Below, piece after piece: positions 1 to 6,315 of a DNA stretch of 9,666 bases. This DNA is from Candidatus Bathyarchaeota archaeon (GTDB lineage Archaea > Thermoproteota > Bathyarchaeia > TCS64), in NCBI GenBank assembly GCA_030602935.1, contig JAUVYU010000010.1, forward strand, positions 1 to 9,666, read 5' to 3'. The number at the start of each line of letters is the position of its first letter. The stretch's first letter is position 1. The notes below the pieces were generated by a model. The model worked only from the letters and a program-made list of their open reading frames with translations, did no database searches and had not been told where the DNA came from. The translations under genes and the position numbers were made by a program.

Positions 1-1
1 G

Positions 2-259
2 CATGGCATCAAGACGGTGGTCTCGGAGAGTGATGTCGAACGTGCCTTCATGGAGCCCCCCGCCAACAGTAGGGGACAGTTCAGGGTCGCCGCGGCTCAG
101 AGACTTAAGGGGAGCCTGAGCTCCGTCAGCTGGTCCAACCTCAAGCTCAAGAAGGGGTACAGGACCCTCCAATATGACTTCCCCCAGCTGGACGGCTGGA
201 ACCCAGAGGAGATCGAGGCCAGGATCAAAGAGGCCCAAGCCCTGCTGGAAAAATACTGA
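2..259 (+). CDS. pafA: Pup ligase PafA-like protein, C-terminal part (5' end outside the window)
   Basis: This is the last 85 codons of a gene that enters from the left edge; the frame is open from base 2 and stops at 257-259. The visible part matches, in order, the C-terminal domain of actinobacterial PafA as I remember it: a GI/GL-x(2)-VVSESDVERAF stretch (family: 'GLAARVTTDEEIAEAV'), then PPANSRGQFR (family: PPxTTRAxxR), then SWSNLKL (family: DWVHLKL), then YRTLQYDFP (family: RTVLCKDPF) and a final charged helix. PafA activates the C-terminal Glu of Pup with ATP and joins it to substrate lysines. The LKL signature fits PafA better than Dop, whose equivalent is usually WDSVIFD. The ATP- and metal-binding half lies outside the window, so catalytic competence cannot be judged. 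A second family member follows 110 bases downstream. Family call fairly firm, ligase versus depupylase less so. Confidence 0.75.
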   Translation, partial: HGIKTVVSESDVERAFMEPPANSRGQFRVAAAQRLKGSLSSVSWSNLKLKKGYRTLQYDFPQLDGWNPEEIEARIKEAQALLEKY

Positions 260-304
260 TCCATTCCCTTCCTACATAAGATCTGGAAGTGTGAGACTCG
301 AAAG

Positions 305-311
305 TATTAAA
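305..311 (+). promoter_or_regulatory. Possible archaeal TATA box upstream of the second PafA/Dop-like gene
   Basis: TATTAAA is preceded by the purine-rich CGAAAG, which could be a BRE. Transcription would start near 333-337, giving a leader of about 35 bases. A second AT-rich candidate, GATTTAAC at 340-347, would give an almost leaderless transcript. The 110-base gap makes a separate promoter plausible, but read-through from the upstream pafA-like gene is equally possible. Confidence 0.35.
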
Positions 312-369
312 CGAGCCGAGGTCAGTCAACACGTTATCTGATTTAACCACGGCACGGTGAAGTCGCGAT

Positions 370-1968
370 ATGATGGAGAAGAAGATACGCGGAGTTGAAC
401 AGGAGCTCGCCATGAACTGTCAGCCCTCCCTCCCCCCGAGGTCTCTGGTCCACCTCGTCGGGATGGCCGTCGAGGAGCTGAAGCGGGAGGGTCTGGTCAC
501 CGGGATCAAGGTCGAGGAGGAGCCCTTCGACTACATGGCCCTCAACGGCTTCAGGGTCTACAACGACATGGGCCACCTGGAGCTCTCCTCGCCCTCGTAC
601 AACTCCCCCATGGAGGCCGTTGTATACGACAAGGTTGCTGAGCTTTTCTCCTACTACGCCGTGAGGAACCTGAAGGGCTACTTCAGGGAGATAAACGTCT
701 ACAAGAACAACGTCTCCAACGTCAAGGAGGACGGGGGCTGGACGGCTGTCTGCTACTCGACCCACCACAGCATCCTCATGAACCGGGCTACCTGCAACCT
801 CGACGTCTGGGACAAGGTGGAGGAGGCCCTCATCCCCTTCGTCGTCGCGAGGGTGCCCCTCATCGGTAGTGGCGACTTCGCCCCGAGGACAACCGGGGGA
901 GGCTTCAGCAGGCCCGGGAAGTACATGTCTGGGGACGAGGTCAGGTACGCCATCTCCCCGAGGGCCCTCTTCATCAGGCGGCTTTCAACCAACGACACCG
1001 TCGACGCCCGGGGGCTCCTCAACCAGAGGGACGACCCCCATGCTGACCCCGCTAAGTACTGGAGGCTCCACGACATCAACTTCGAGGGGCTCCGCAGCCC
1101 GTACCAGATCTACCTCAGGGATTGCCTGGAAGCCCTCGTCATGACGGCCTACGATGGTGGATACCTCAAGAACCCGCCTAGGCTCGCCGATCCTGTGAGC
1201 GCCATCAAGGAGGTCTCCGCGGACGTTGAGGCCTGCGACTGGAAGGTCTCACTGGAGGGAGGCGAGAGGGTGGACGCCGTATCTGATATCATGGAGGGCT
1301 ACTACCTGGCCGCCATCGAGGAGATGATGGGCGACGGGAGCCCAACCGACGTCGACCGCATGGGGTTCAACCTCATCAAGGCCACCCTGGGAGGGCTGGG
1401 TGAACGCCGCCTCGAGTACTTCGTCGACGGCCTCGACTGGGTCACCAAGAAAGCCCTCATCGACGAGTACGCCCCCGGCGACGTCGAGGAGGCGATGGGG
1501 ATCTGCAACCAGTACTTCCTAATCGACGACTCCGTTCTTGGATACATCGGGGAGGACCCGGGCGACTTCGTCCACACGACCTTCGACTACGAGGGGAGCC
1601 TCCAGTTCGCCCGGGACGCCATCCCCCTGGAGGACTGGGACGCCCTGGGCTCCCTCATCAAGGGTGCTCTGACATCGGGGCCAAGCGGGACCCGGGACTA
1701 CATCCGGTGTCTCGTGGCCAGGGAGTTCCCCAACTTCGTGGAGTCCATCGAGTGGGAGAGGATAAGCTTCCCCAACTTCAGGATAACCCTGGAGGAGCCC
1801 TTCAAGTTCAACAGGGAGATGTGCGGGGACGTCCTCGAGGAGTCGACGGAGACCCTGGCCTCGTTCATGAGGGCCATCAGGCAGCTTGACAGGGAGAACG
1901 ACCTCGTGGTGCAGGTCCCGACGGACGACCACGAGAAGGAAAAGGTCGAGGGAGGTGGAGACCTGTGA
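370..1968 (+). CDS. PafA/Dop family protein (Pup ligase or depupylase homolog)
   Basis: This 532-residue member of the Pup ligase/deamidase family has a glutamine-synthetase-like fold. Motifs in order: IRGVEQEL at 6-13 (family RIMGxExE, metal-binding Glu 10 and 12); NGFRVYND at 59-66 (family NGARLYxD, so Asp66 is the catalytic Asp equivalent); H69 and E71 (family HPEY); INVYKNN at 108-114; CYSTHHSIL at 128-136 (family SYGxHENYL); SPR at 196-198 (family SQR); NQRDDPHAD at 218-226 (family NTRDEPHAD); WRLH at 231-234; DWVTKK at 356-361; SGTRDYIR at 439-446 (family TTRAxxR). The C-terminal part resembles Dop more than PafA, but the stretch before Asp66 is too short to hold the long Dop loop. The Glu of HEN is His133 here. 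GGTGA at 356-360 precedes the ATG, and the N-terminal motif begins at residue 6, fixing the start. The last ~25 residues are charged and probably flexible. Its stop overlaps the next gene. Family call strong; ligase versus depupylase open. Confidence 0.87.
   Translation: MMEKKIRGVEQELAMNCQPSLPPRSLVHLVGMAVEELKREGLVTGIKVEEEPFDYMALNGFRVYNDMGHLELSSPSYNSPMEAVVYDKVAELFSYYAVRNLKGYFREINVYKNNVSNVKEDGGWTAVCYSTHHSILMNRATCNLDVWDKVEEALIPFVVARVPLIGSGDFAPRTTGGGFSRPGKYMSGDEVRYAISPRALFIRRLSTNDTVDARGLLNQRDDPHADPAKYWRLHDINFEGLRSPYQIYLRDCLEALVMTAYDGGYLKNPPRLADPVSAIKEVSADVEACDWKVSLEGGERVDAVSDIMEGYYLAAIEEMMGDGSPTDVDRMGFNLIKATLGGLGERRLEYFVDGLDWVTKKALIDEYAPGDVEEAMGICNQYFLIDDSVLGYIGEDPGDFVHTTFDYEGSLQFARDAIPLEDWDALGSLIKGALTSGPSGTRDYIRCLVAREFPNFVESIEWERISFPNFRITLEEPFKFNREMCGDVLEESTETLASFMRAIRQLDRENDLVVQVPTDDHEKEKVEGGGDL
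1951..1957 (+). promoter_or_regulatory. Strong Shine-Dalgarno site for the 36-residue protein
   Basis: GGAGGTG lies inside the 3' end of the PafA/Dop-like gene, seven bases before the GTG at 1965. It is a near-perfect complement of the archaeal 16S rRNA tail (GGAGGTGAT). Its placement is the main reason to accept such a short reading frame as a real gene. Confidence 0.7.
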
Positions 1969-2075
1969 GCGACGAGAAAGAGAAGCTCTTCCCCTCATTC
2001 AAGAAGAGGGAGCTGAAGAAGAAGCCTGTGATAAAGAAGGAGCACAGCCGGGTGGTCGCCCCTCCCGGCGAGTGA
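1965..2075 (+). CDS. 36-residue Gly-Glu-terminal protein, candidate Pup-like modifier
   Basis: This small gene starts at GTG within the stop of the PafA/Dop-like gene (GTGA overlap) and has a GGAGGTG ribosome binding site seven bases upstream, so it should be translationally coupled to it. The product has 36 residues with nine Lys and two Arg, is strongly basic and probably disordered, and ends in VVAPPGE. Pup and the related Gram-negative UBact proteins are short, disordered, encoded beside pafA/dop, and end in Gly-Gln or Gly-Glu; the terminal Glu side chain is the conjugation site. Against this, bacterial Pup is about 64 residues and acidic, with a hydrophobic helix that binds the Mpa coiled coil; here no such helix is evident and the penultimate Gly follows Pro-Pro instead of Gly. 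If it is a modifier, a terminal Glu would make deamidation unnecessary. That it is a gene is likely; that it is a modifier is inference from position and C-terminus. Confidence 0.55.
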   Translation: MSDEKEKLFPSFKKRELKKKPVIKKEHSRVVAPPGE

Positions 2076-2080
2076 AGGAC

Positions 2081-2470
2081 TCACAGCCCGTAGGGCTTCT
2101 TGAGGAACTCCAGTATCTCCAGGACATATCCCTCAGTGTCCCTGAAGAGCATGGTCTTCATCTTGAGGTAGGCGGCCTCCTTGGGGGGCTGGAACACATC
2201 GACGCCCTTATCCTTGAGGTACCCATGCCAGGACTCGATGTCATCCACAATGAAGGAGATCATGACGGGCTTGTCATCGGTGGCCTTGATGGAGCCCAGG
2301 TTCCCGTCGACGATGCCGACGTGTGTGTTATCAAATACCTTGTAGACCTTGGCGAATTCCACGTCGATGACGAGCTCGAAGCCCATGAGGTCCCCGTAGA
2401 ACCTGGCCGCGGCCTCCAGGTCGTTATAATATGTGAAGGTTATCTGACCCTCTATCTCCGAAACGTCCAT
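2081..2470 (-). CDS. VOC superfamily (glyoxalase/bleomycin resistance fold) protein
   Basis: The product has 129 residues, the usual size of a single VOC protein made of two beta-alpha-beta-beta-beta halves. The first half shows the typical DLEAAARFYGDLMGFEL pattern at about 17-33 followed by VYKVFDNTHVGIVDG. The second begins near VMISFIVDDIESWHGYLKDKG (about 70-90) and ends with the classic MLFRDTEGYVLEILEF strand pair, whose Glu is a usual metal-ligand position. The substrate cannot be read from sequence; VOC members include glyoxalases, dioxygenases, epimerases and resistance proteins. I chose the ATG at 2470 because a TATA box lies about 33 bases upstream and GGTG precedes it by 5 bases; a longer open frame would run into nrdD. 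Its stop is 5 bases from the stop of the convergent 36-residue gene. Confidence 0.8.
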   Translation of the reverse strand: MDVSEIEGQITFTYYNDLEAAARFYGDLMGFELVIDVEFAKVYKVFDNTHVGIVDGNLGSIKATDDKPVMISFIVDDIESWHGYLKDKGVDVFQPPKEAAYLKMKTMLFRDTEGYVLEILEFLKKPYGL

Positions 2471-2502
2471 ACATACACCTAACCTTGGGTTGCGTATTCG
2501 GG

Positions 2503-2510
2503 CTATAAAG
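2503..2510 (-). promoter_or_regulatory. TATA box of the VOC protein gene
   Basis: On the minus strand the sequence reads CTTTATAG, about 33-40 bases upstream of the ATG. This predicts a very short leader of roughly 8 bases. It lies in the 70-base gap between nrdD and this gene, so the VOC gene is probably transcribed separately from the reductase operon. Confidence 0.5.
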
Positions 2511-2540
2511 TGAGTGTAGAGTGGTGAGGAAGAGTAGAGG

Positions 2541-4793
2541 CTAGACGGAGAAGCGGTGTCGGTCCCTGAGCTCCTGCCTCTTCCCCTCGTTCCAGGCCGT
2601 GACGTCAGAGTAGTACCCCGTGATTCGGCTCCACCACCGGACGTTGTCGCTGCCACAACTCGGGCAGTGCTCGTTGAGCCCTCCTGTGGTCGACCGGCAG
2701 TTCCCGCAGATCGTCAGGTCCTTCGTGTAGCAGAAGTAGCCTATCTGGCTGTGCCTGGCGATGCGCTGAGTGAGCTTGTACAGTGCCTCAGGGTCCGACG
2801 CCGCCTCCCCAAGCCAAGCATGGAATATGTTCCCACCGCTGAGGATTGGGAAGAACTTGTGCTCTATGTCAAGCTTCTTCCCGAAGGGAATGTTAGCCCC
2901 GACATATGTGTGGGTGCCGTTGCTGTAGTAGAGGGGCATGTCACGCTTCCCCTTGACGATGGCCAAGGCCTCCCCGATGTCTCCCTTCACCACGGTCTTG
3001 GCGAACTTGTTGTAAGTGGGAGAGACGAGGTCCTTGATGGCGAAGGTCTGAGCCGTGCTCTCGGCTGGAGTCCGGGCAAGCATTATCTTCCACCCGGTCT
3101 TTATCTCCAGCCCCTTCCTGTACCTCTCCATGTCGAGTAGAAGTCGAAGGGCAAGCCGGACAGCGTCAGCGCTCTCATGGAGCTGGCTGCCCGTGAAGTA
3201 CTGGACCATCTCGTTTATGCCCACGACGCCTATGACGTAGACTAGCTCGTCGAAGTCCACCGCCGGCGGTCCCCGCTGCCCAGTCCTCGGGTCCTTGGGG
3301 CGTTGTGTTGCGAACGGGACCATGTTGTTGCCAAGCACCTTGTCCATCCACATCCTCTTCGCCTTGAAGACCTCCACCGCTAGGCGCATATTCTCCTTAG
3401 CAGCCGCCAAGAGCTTGTCGTAGTCGCCGTTGGCCCTGTACGCCATCCTAGCCATGTTGAGGCTCACAACCTGCCAGCCGCCCATGCTGAAGTGCTGCCC
3501 GTCCTGGAAGTAGAGCTTCTCCTCGAAGTGCTCATCCGTCTCCGGGGTGTTGGAGAACTGGTAAGCGCAGCACTGGTAGCAGCTGATGCCGTTCCCGTAG
3601 CCCCTGTAGGCGGGGAGCATGTTGTCGAAGTAGGGCGCCCCGAACTTGGCGACCGACTTGTGGACGTCCAGCCAGAGGTCGTCGTACTCGGGCTTGAAGA
3701 ACTCTGGGCTGATGTAGTACTCGTTCTTCGGGAAGTTGAAGGGCTTGCCCCAGTAGTCCCCCTCCAGGGAGACCTCGTTGAGGGCCTTGAAGAAGATCTG
3801 CACTTCGTCCTCGTAGCTGCCGTAGGTGTCTGGCCCCACCTTGCCCTTCATTACCACGGGGACGTCCTGCCAGATCTTGGGGACTCCCATGGGGAGCTGG
3901 ATGTTGCTGAAGACGAGCTGTCCACCCCTGGTGACGTAAGTCTGGGTGAGCTCGTAGTACATCATCTGGGCAAGCTGTTTTACTTGCTTGTAGCTTCGCC
4001 CCCTCATGAAGGGGGCAAGGAACATCGAGTAGTACATGAAGCCTTGGCCGCCGCTGAAGTTGGTCTGACCTGCGGCGAGGATCTTCACGCTGTGGAGGAT
4101 GGCCACCTCGGGCTGCTTTGCCGGGCCAGCCACGCTGCTCTGGTAGCCCTTCCCGTCGGGGAGGAGGCCGTAGTAGAGGAAGTACCTGAGGTCCCAGTCC
4201 TGGCAGAAGGGTCGGCTCCCGAAGTACTCCAGGGTGTGGATGTGGATGTCCCCCTGGTGGTGGGCCGTCGCGATGTTCGGCTGCATCAGGAGCAGGTACT
4301 CCTCCTTGCTCATCATGTCGGCCTTCTTCTTGTGGACGGTCTCCGGGTTGGGCTGGAGGTTAGCGTTCTCCTTCGCCTCGAAGCCCTTCCCGGTGTCGAT
4401 CTGGTAGGCGTCATAGACGGGCGCTCCGACCCTGATGAGCAGGTTCCTGTAGATGGCAAACACGGGCTTCTCCTCCGCCCACTCAAGGAGGACGTTGTTG
4501 GTCATCTCCCTGATCATGGGGCCACTGACGAACTTGGGCTTGGATAGCTTGACGCGCCTCTCCACCTCGTCTGAGATCTTCTCAGCATACCCTCCGTTGA
4601 TGGGCTCGAGACCGAAGATGGTTTTGGCTAGCTGGGTCTCCCTGTGAAGCTGATCTGAGATCATGTTCTTGTCCCAGGGCACAAGGTAGCCATCGGTGGT
4701 GTGCACCATCGGCATCCCCCTGTACCTCTTCTCAAATTTGTAGAACTTTTCAAGCACACTCTGCTGATCCGATTTCTTTCTACGCTTTGGCAA
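2541..4793 (-). CDS. nrdD: Anaerobic (class III) ribonucleoside-triphosphate reductase NrdD
   Basis: This 750-residue glycyl radical enzyme reduces ribonucleoside triphosphates to deoxyribonucleotides without oxygen. Residues about 30-130 look like a diverged ATP-cone allosteric domain (DGYLVPWDKNMI...). The barrel follows, with Cys197 in RPFCQDWD and a CYQCC cluster at 405-409, where the thiyl-radical and reducing cysteines of the family sit. Near the C-terminus a zinc site has two CxxC pairs (C696/C699 and C710/C713), then the radical loop RITGYYSDV with Gly726 as radical carrier. Translation starts at TTG: GAGGTG on the minus strand sits 7 bases before it and the open frame begins there. 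The start overlaps the end of the glutaredoxin gene by 14 bases, so the pair is an operon. No activase (nrdG) lies in the window; it must be encoded elsewhere. Call very firm. Confidence 0.96.
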   Translation of the reverse strand: MPKRRKKSDQQSVLEKFYKFEKRYRGMPMVHTTDGYLVPWDKNMISDQLHRETQLAKTIFGLEPINGGYAEKISDEVERRVKLSKPKFVSGPMIREMTNNVLLEWAEEKPVFAIYRNLLIRVGAPVYDAYQIDTGKGFEAKENANLQPNPETVHKKKADMMSKEEYLLLMQPNIATAHHQGDIHIHTLEYFGSRPFCQDWDLRYFLYYGLLPDGKGYQSSVAGPAKQPEVAILHSVKILAAGQTNFSGGQGFMYYSMFLAPFMRGRSYKQVKQLAQMMYYELTQTYVTRGGQLVFSNIQLPMGVPKIWQDVPVVMKGKVGPDTYGSYEDEVQIFFKALNEVSLEGDYWGKPFNFPKNEYYISPEFFKPEYDDLWLDVHKSVAKFGAPYFDNMLPAYRGYGNGISCYQCCAYQFSNTPETDEHFEEKLYFQDGQHFSMGGWQVVSLNMARMAYRANGDYDKLLAAAKENMRLAVEVFKAKRMWMDKVLGNNMVPFATQRPKDPRTGQRGPPAVDFDELVYVIGVVGINEMVQYFTGSQLHESADAVRLALRLLLDMERYRKGLEIKTGWKIMLARTPAESTAQTFAIKDLVSPTYNKFAKTVVKGDIGEALAIVKGKRDMPLYYSNGTHTYVGANIPFGKKLDIEHKFFPILSGGNIFHAWLGEAASDPEALYKLTQRIARHSQIGYFCYTKDLTICGNCRSTTGGLNEHCPSCGSDNVRWWSRITGYYSDVTAWNEGKRQELRDRHRFSV

Positions 4794-5052
4794 TACCCAG
4801 CACCTCTAATACTTTATTCTCGTCCAGCTTCTCGTTGGGGAACAGCTCCTCGGATGGCGCGAAGGATTCGCCTAGCTCCAGTATCGGCGGGTTGCCGAAC
4901 ATGTTGCGCATGATGAAGTCTGTCTGAGCCTCTGTGTCGAAGGGCTTCACGTCGAAGTCGATCTGCTTCTCGCTGAGCCATCCCTTCAGCTCCTCGCACT
5001 TGGGGCAGTCGGGAAGGGTGTAAACCCGAGGGAGCATGCTTGCTGTACTCAT
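4780..5052 (-). CDS. Glutaredoxin-like protein, probable electron donor for NrdD
   Basis: The product is a 90-residue thioredoxin-fold protein. Strand one, RVYTLPDCPKC, holds a CPKC redox site (Cys16 and Cys19), and a GNPPILELGESF stretch carries the cis-proline expected of glutaredoxins and NrdH redoxins. Some class III reductases outside the formate-dependent E. coli type take electrons from a redoxin; an NrdH-like protein does this in Methanosarcina. The direct overlap with nrdD suggests the same job here. I start at the ATG at 5052 because GGAGGA (5065-5070) precedes it and a TATA box at 5114-5122 predicts transcription from near 5090. The longer frame from 5112 would therefore begin upstream of the transcript. 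ATG at 5037 is a second possible start. Family call firm; partner assignment inferred from operon structure. Confidence 0.85.
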   Translation of the reverse strand: MSTASMLPRVYTLPDCPKCEELKGWLSEKQIDFDVKPFDTEAQTDFIMRNMFGNPPILELGESFAPSEELFPNEKLDENKVLEVLGIAKA

Positions 5053-5113
5053 GTTGTGTCTAAATCCTCCGATGGAGAAGATTAACCGAGATAGTGCTAC
5101 TTTCGCAACCATC

Positions 5114-5122
5114 GTTTAAAAG
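5114..5122 (-). promoter_or_regulatory. Promoter (TATA box) of the glutaredoxin-nrdD operon
   Basis: The minus strand reads CTTTTAAAC here. Transcription would begin about 25 bases on, near 5090, which puts the GGAGGA ribosome site and the ATG at 5052 inside a leader of about 40 bases. The region to its right (5123-5293) is AT-rich and also holds the promoter for the divergent regulator gene. Confidence 0.5.
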
Positions 5123-5246
5123 TGTAATTATTTTCTCTCTAATACTTCGAGTCTTATTTTTTTAATCATTTATTATAGTCATGATTTGTTACCTATGTCT
5201 CATCTATTTGTAATAATATTCATTATTACGGTCATTTTCAATAGCG

Positions 5247-5254
5247 TTAAATAT
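5247..5254 (+). promoter_or_regulatory. Possible TATA box of the CARF-like regulator gene
   Basis: TTAAATAT lies about 40-47 bases before the ATG at 5294 and predicts a leader of roughly 20 bases. Other AT-rich candidates lie further left (TTATTATA near 5170-5177), so the exact promoter is uncertain. Confidence 0.4.
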
Positions 5255-5293
5255 TCTGGAGCGCAGATCATCCCAGACGACCTTTCCGGATTG

Positions 5294-6097
5294 ATGCGCT
5301 TGACTGTGATTGTCTGCCTGGTGGGGACTCATTTCCAGCGTCCCTTCGACGGAATAAGGCACTGGAGCAAGCGCCAGGGGATAACGAGACTCTACCTTCT
5401 ATTCAGCAACGCGGAATCTGAGGGCGAGACGTCCATCTTCTCGTACATGTCGAAGAAGAACGCCGATGAACTGAGGGAGAGACTCGAGATCATGGACCCA
5501 ATCATGGTTGGATACGACCCCATGGATCACCGGGACTCCTTCAGGACCATCTACGGTATCCTCGCGCAGTCCAAGGAGACCGGCGAGGAGGTCCTCATCG
5601 ACATCACCTCTACTACCAACCTCACCCAGGGGGTCGCGCTCACCATCGCTCTTATGTTCAGAAAAGCCCGGGTTTACACAGTCCCTTCAAAACAACCCGC
5701 ATGGTACGTTAACGGAAAGATCGGGGACGAAAAATTTGAGAAATGGTTCCAGAACGCCCGGAATCAGCCCAGTATGGACCCCATTGAGATAAACCTTCCA
5801 GGCTACCGTCTCGAGCCCCACACGAAACACGAGGAGAAGGAGGAGGCTGTCGAGAGGGCGGTGCTCAAGCTCCTCAAGGAGCACGGTGGCAAGGCGGAGT
5901 CTATCAGCGATGTCATCAGGTGGTCGGGTTACAAGGCTGCCAGTTCTACACTGAGGAACAGGTACAGCCGCATCGTGAACAGGCTTGAGCTTAAGGGTCT
6001 CGTCGAGGCGGATAAGGGCTCAAAGATGAAGGTCATCAAGCTCACAGACTTTGGGACGATCTACGCCGAAGCACTTTCGGACCTCGTCGACGTATAA
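5294..6097 (+). CDS. CARF-like domain, winged-helix transcription regulator (Csa3 / HFX_2341-like)
   Basis: The product has 267 residues and two parts. The N-terminal ~140 residues look like a Rossmann-type CARF domain: strand RLTVIVCLVGTHFQRPFDGI at the start, a second strand RLYLLFSN near 32-39, and the loop DITSTTNLTQGVAL at about 103-116, where CARF proteins bind a cyclic oligonucleotide. A charged linker (about 175-186) leads to a winged helix (about 187-260; ISDVIRWSGYKAASSTLRNRYSRIVNRLELKGLVE contains the recognition helix and the wing follows). Csa3 proteins with this order control CRISPR genes, and related HFX_2341-type proteins occur without CRISPR. No CRISPR repeats or cas genes are visible here. 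I start at ATG 5294 because the domain begins there; the 36-residue upstream extension is hydrophobic, comes from AT-rich intergenic sequence and lacks a ribosome site. CARF assignment moderate, winged helix firm. Confidence 0.75.
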   Translation: MRLTVIVCLVGTHFQRPFDGIRHWSKRQGITRLYLLFSNAESEGETSIFSYMSKKNADELRERLEIMDPIMVGYDPMDHRDSFRTIYGILAQSKETGEEVLIDITSTTNLTQGVALTIALMFRKARVYTVPSKQPAWYVNGKIGDEKFEKWFQNARNQPSMDPIEINLPGYRLEPHTKHEEKEEAVERAVLKLLKEHGGKAESISDVIRWSGYKAASSTLRNRYSRIVNRLELKGLVEADKGSKMKVIKLTDFGTIYAEALSDLVDV

Positions 6098-6205
6098 CTC
6101 ATCTGTATTAACGATTAATGAAGTTGTCAGTAGAACCAAAAGTCATGTGTGTCCAGATTCATGGATTTATCTAAACGCTAAACATCCAACAAGCGATTTC
6201 AGTGT

Positions 6206-6224
6206 TATAATACCGGGTATTATA
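6206..6224. promoter_or_regulatory. Perfect 19-base palindrome, candidate operator
   Basis: TATAATACC and GGTATTATA flank a single G; the nine-base arms match perfectly. It lies in the 218-base gap between the CARF-like regulator and the downstream gene, about 45 bases upstream of that gene's TATA box. Symmetry and spacing suit a dimeric winged-helix regulator, possibly the neighbouring one. The binding partner is a guess. The rest of the 6098-6315 gap is AT-rich, with no gene that I can support. Confidence 0.4.
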
Positions 6225-6269
6225 GAGAGATAAATGGGTGTGGGGATAACGTGACGGGGATTCGGGATG

Positions 6270-6277
6270 TTTTTATC
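6270..6277 (+). promoter_or_regulatory. TATA box of the 271-residue conserved protein gene
   Basis: TTTTTATC lies about 40-46 bases before the ATG at 6316, which predicts transcription from near 6300. A GGGAGGT ribosome site at 6306-6312 falls just inside that leader. Confidence 0.45.
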
Positions 6278-6315
6278 TCCATCGCCCTTCTACAACGTAA
6301 CACCAGGGAGGTCGT

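Noticed and set aside
1886..2482. 198-codon open frame on the + strand crossing the small gene and the VOC gene
   Set aside because: The translation has no family motif, overlaps three supported genes in other frames, and has no ribosome site comparable to that of the GTG at 1965.
2471..2656. Extension of the VOC gene to 2656 on the minus strand
   Set aside because: It overlaps the end of nrdD and the TATA box, and the added residues are low-complexity Ser/Thr/Gly sequence with no place in the fold.
3492..4547. 351-codon open frame on the + strand
   Set aside because: It lies wholly opposite nrdD, whose zinc and radical motifs prove the minus-strand frame. Its valine- and leucine-rich, motif-free translation is a GC-driven shadow.
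5053..5112. N-terminal 20-residue extension of the glutaredoxin gene
   Set aside because: The upstream ATG lies directly beside the TATA box and would precede the predicted transcript start; GGAGGA supports the ATG at 5052.
5186..5293. 36-residue hydrophobic N-terminal extension of the CARF-like regulator, resembling a membrane anchor
   Set aside because: It begins at TTG without a ribosome site, is encoded by AT-rich intergenic DNA, overlaps the likely promoter, and the domain's first strand starts right after the ATG at 5294.
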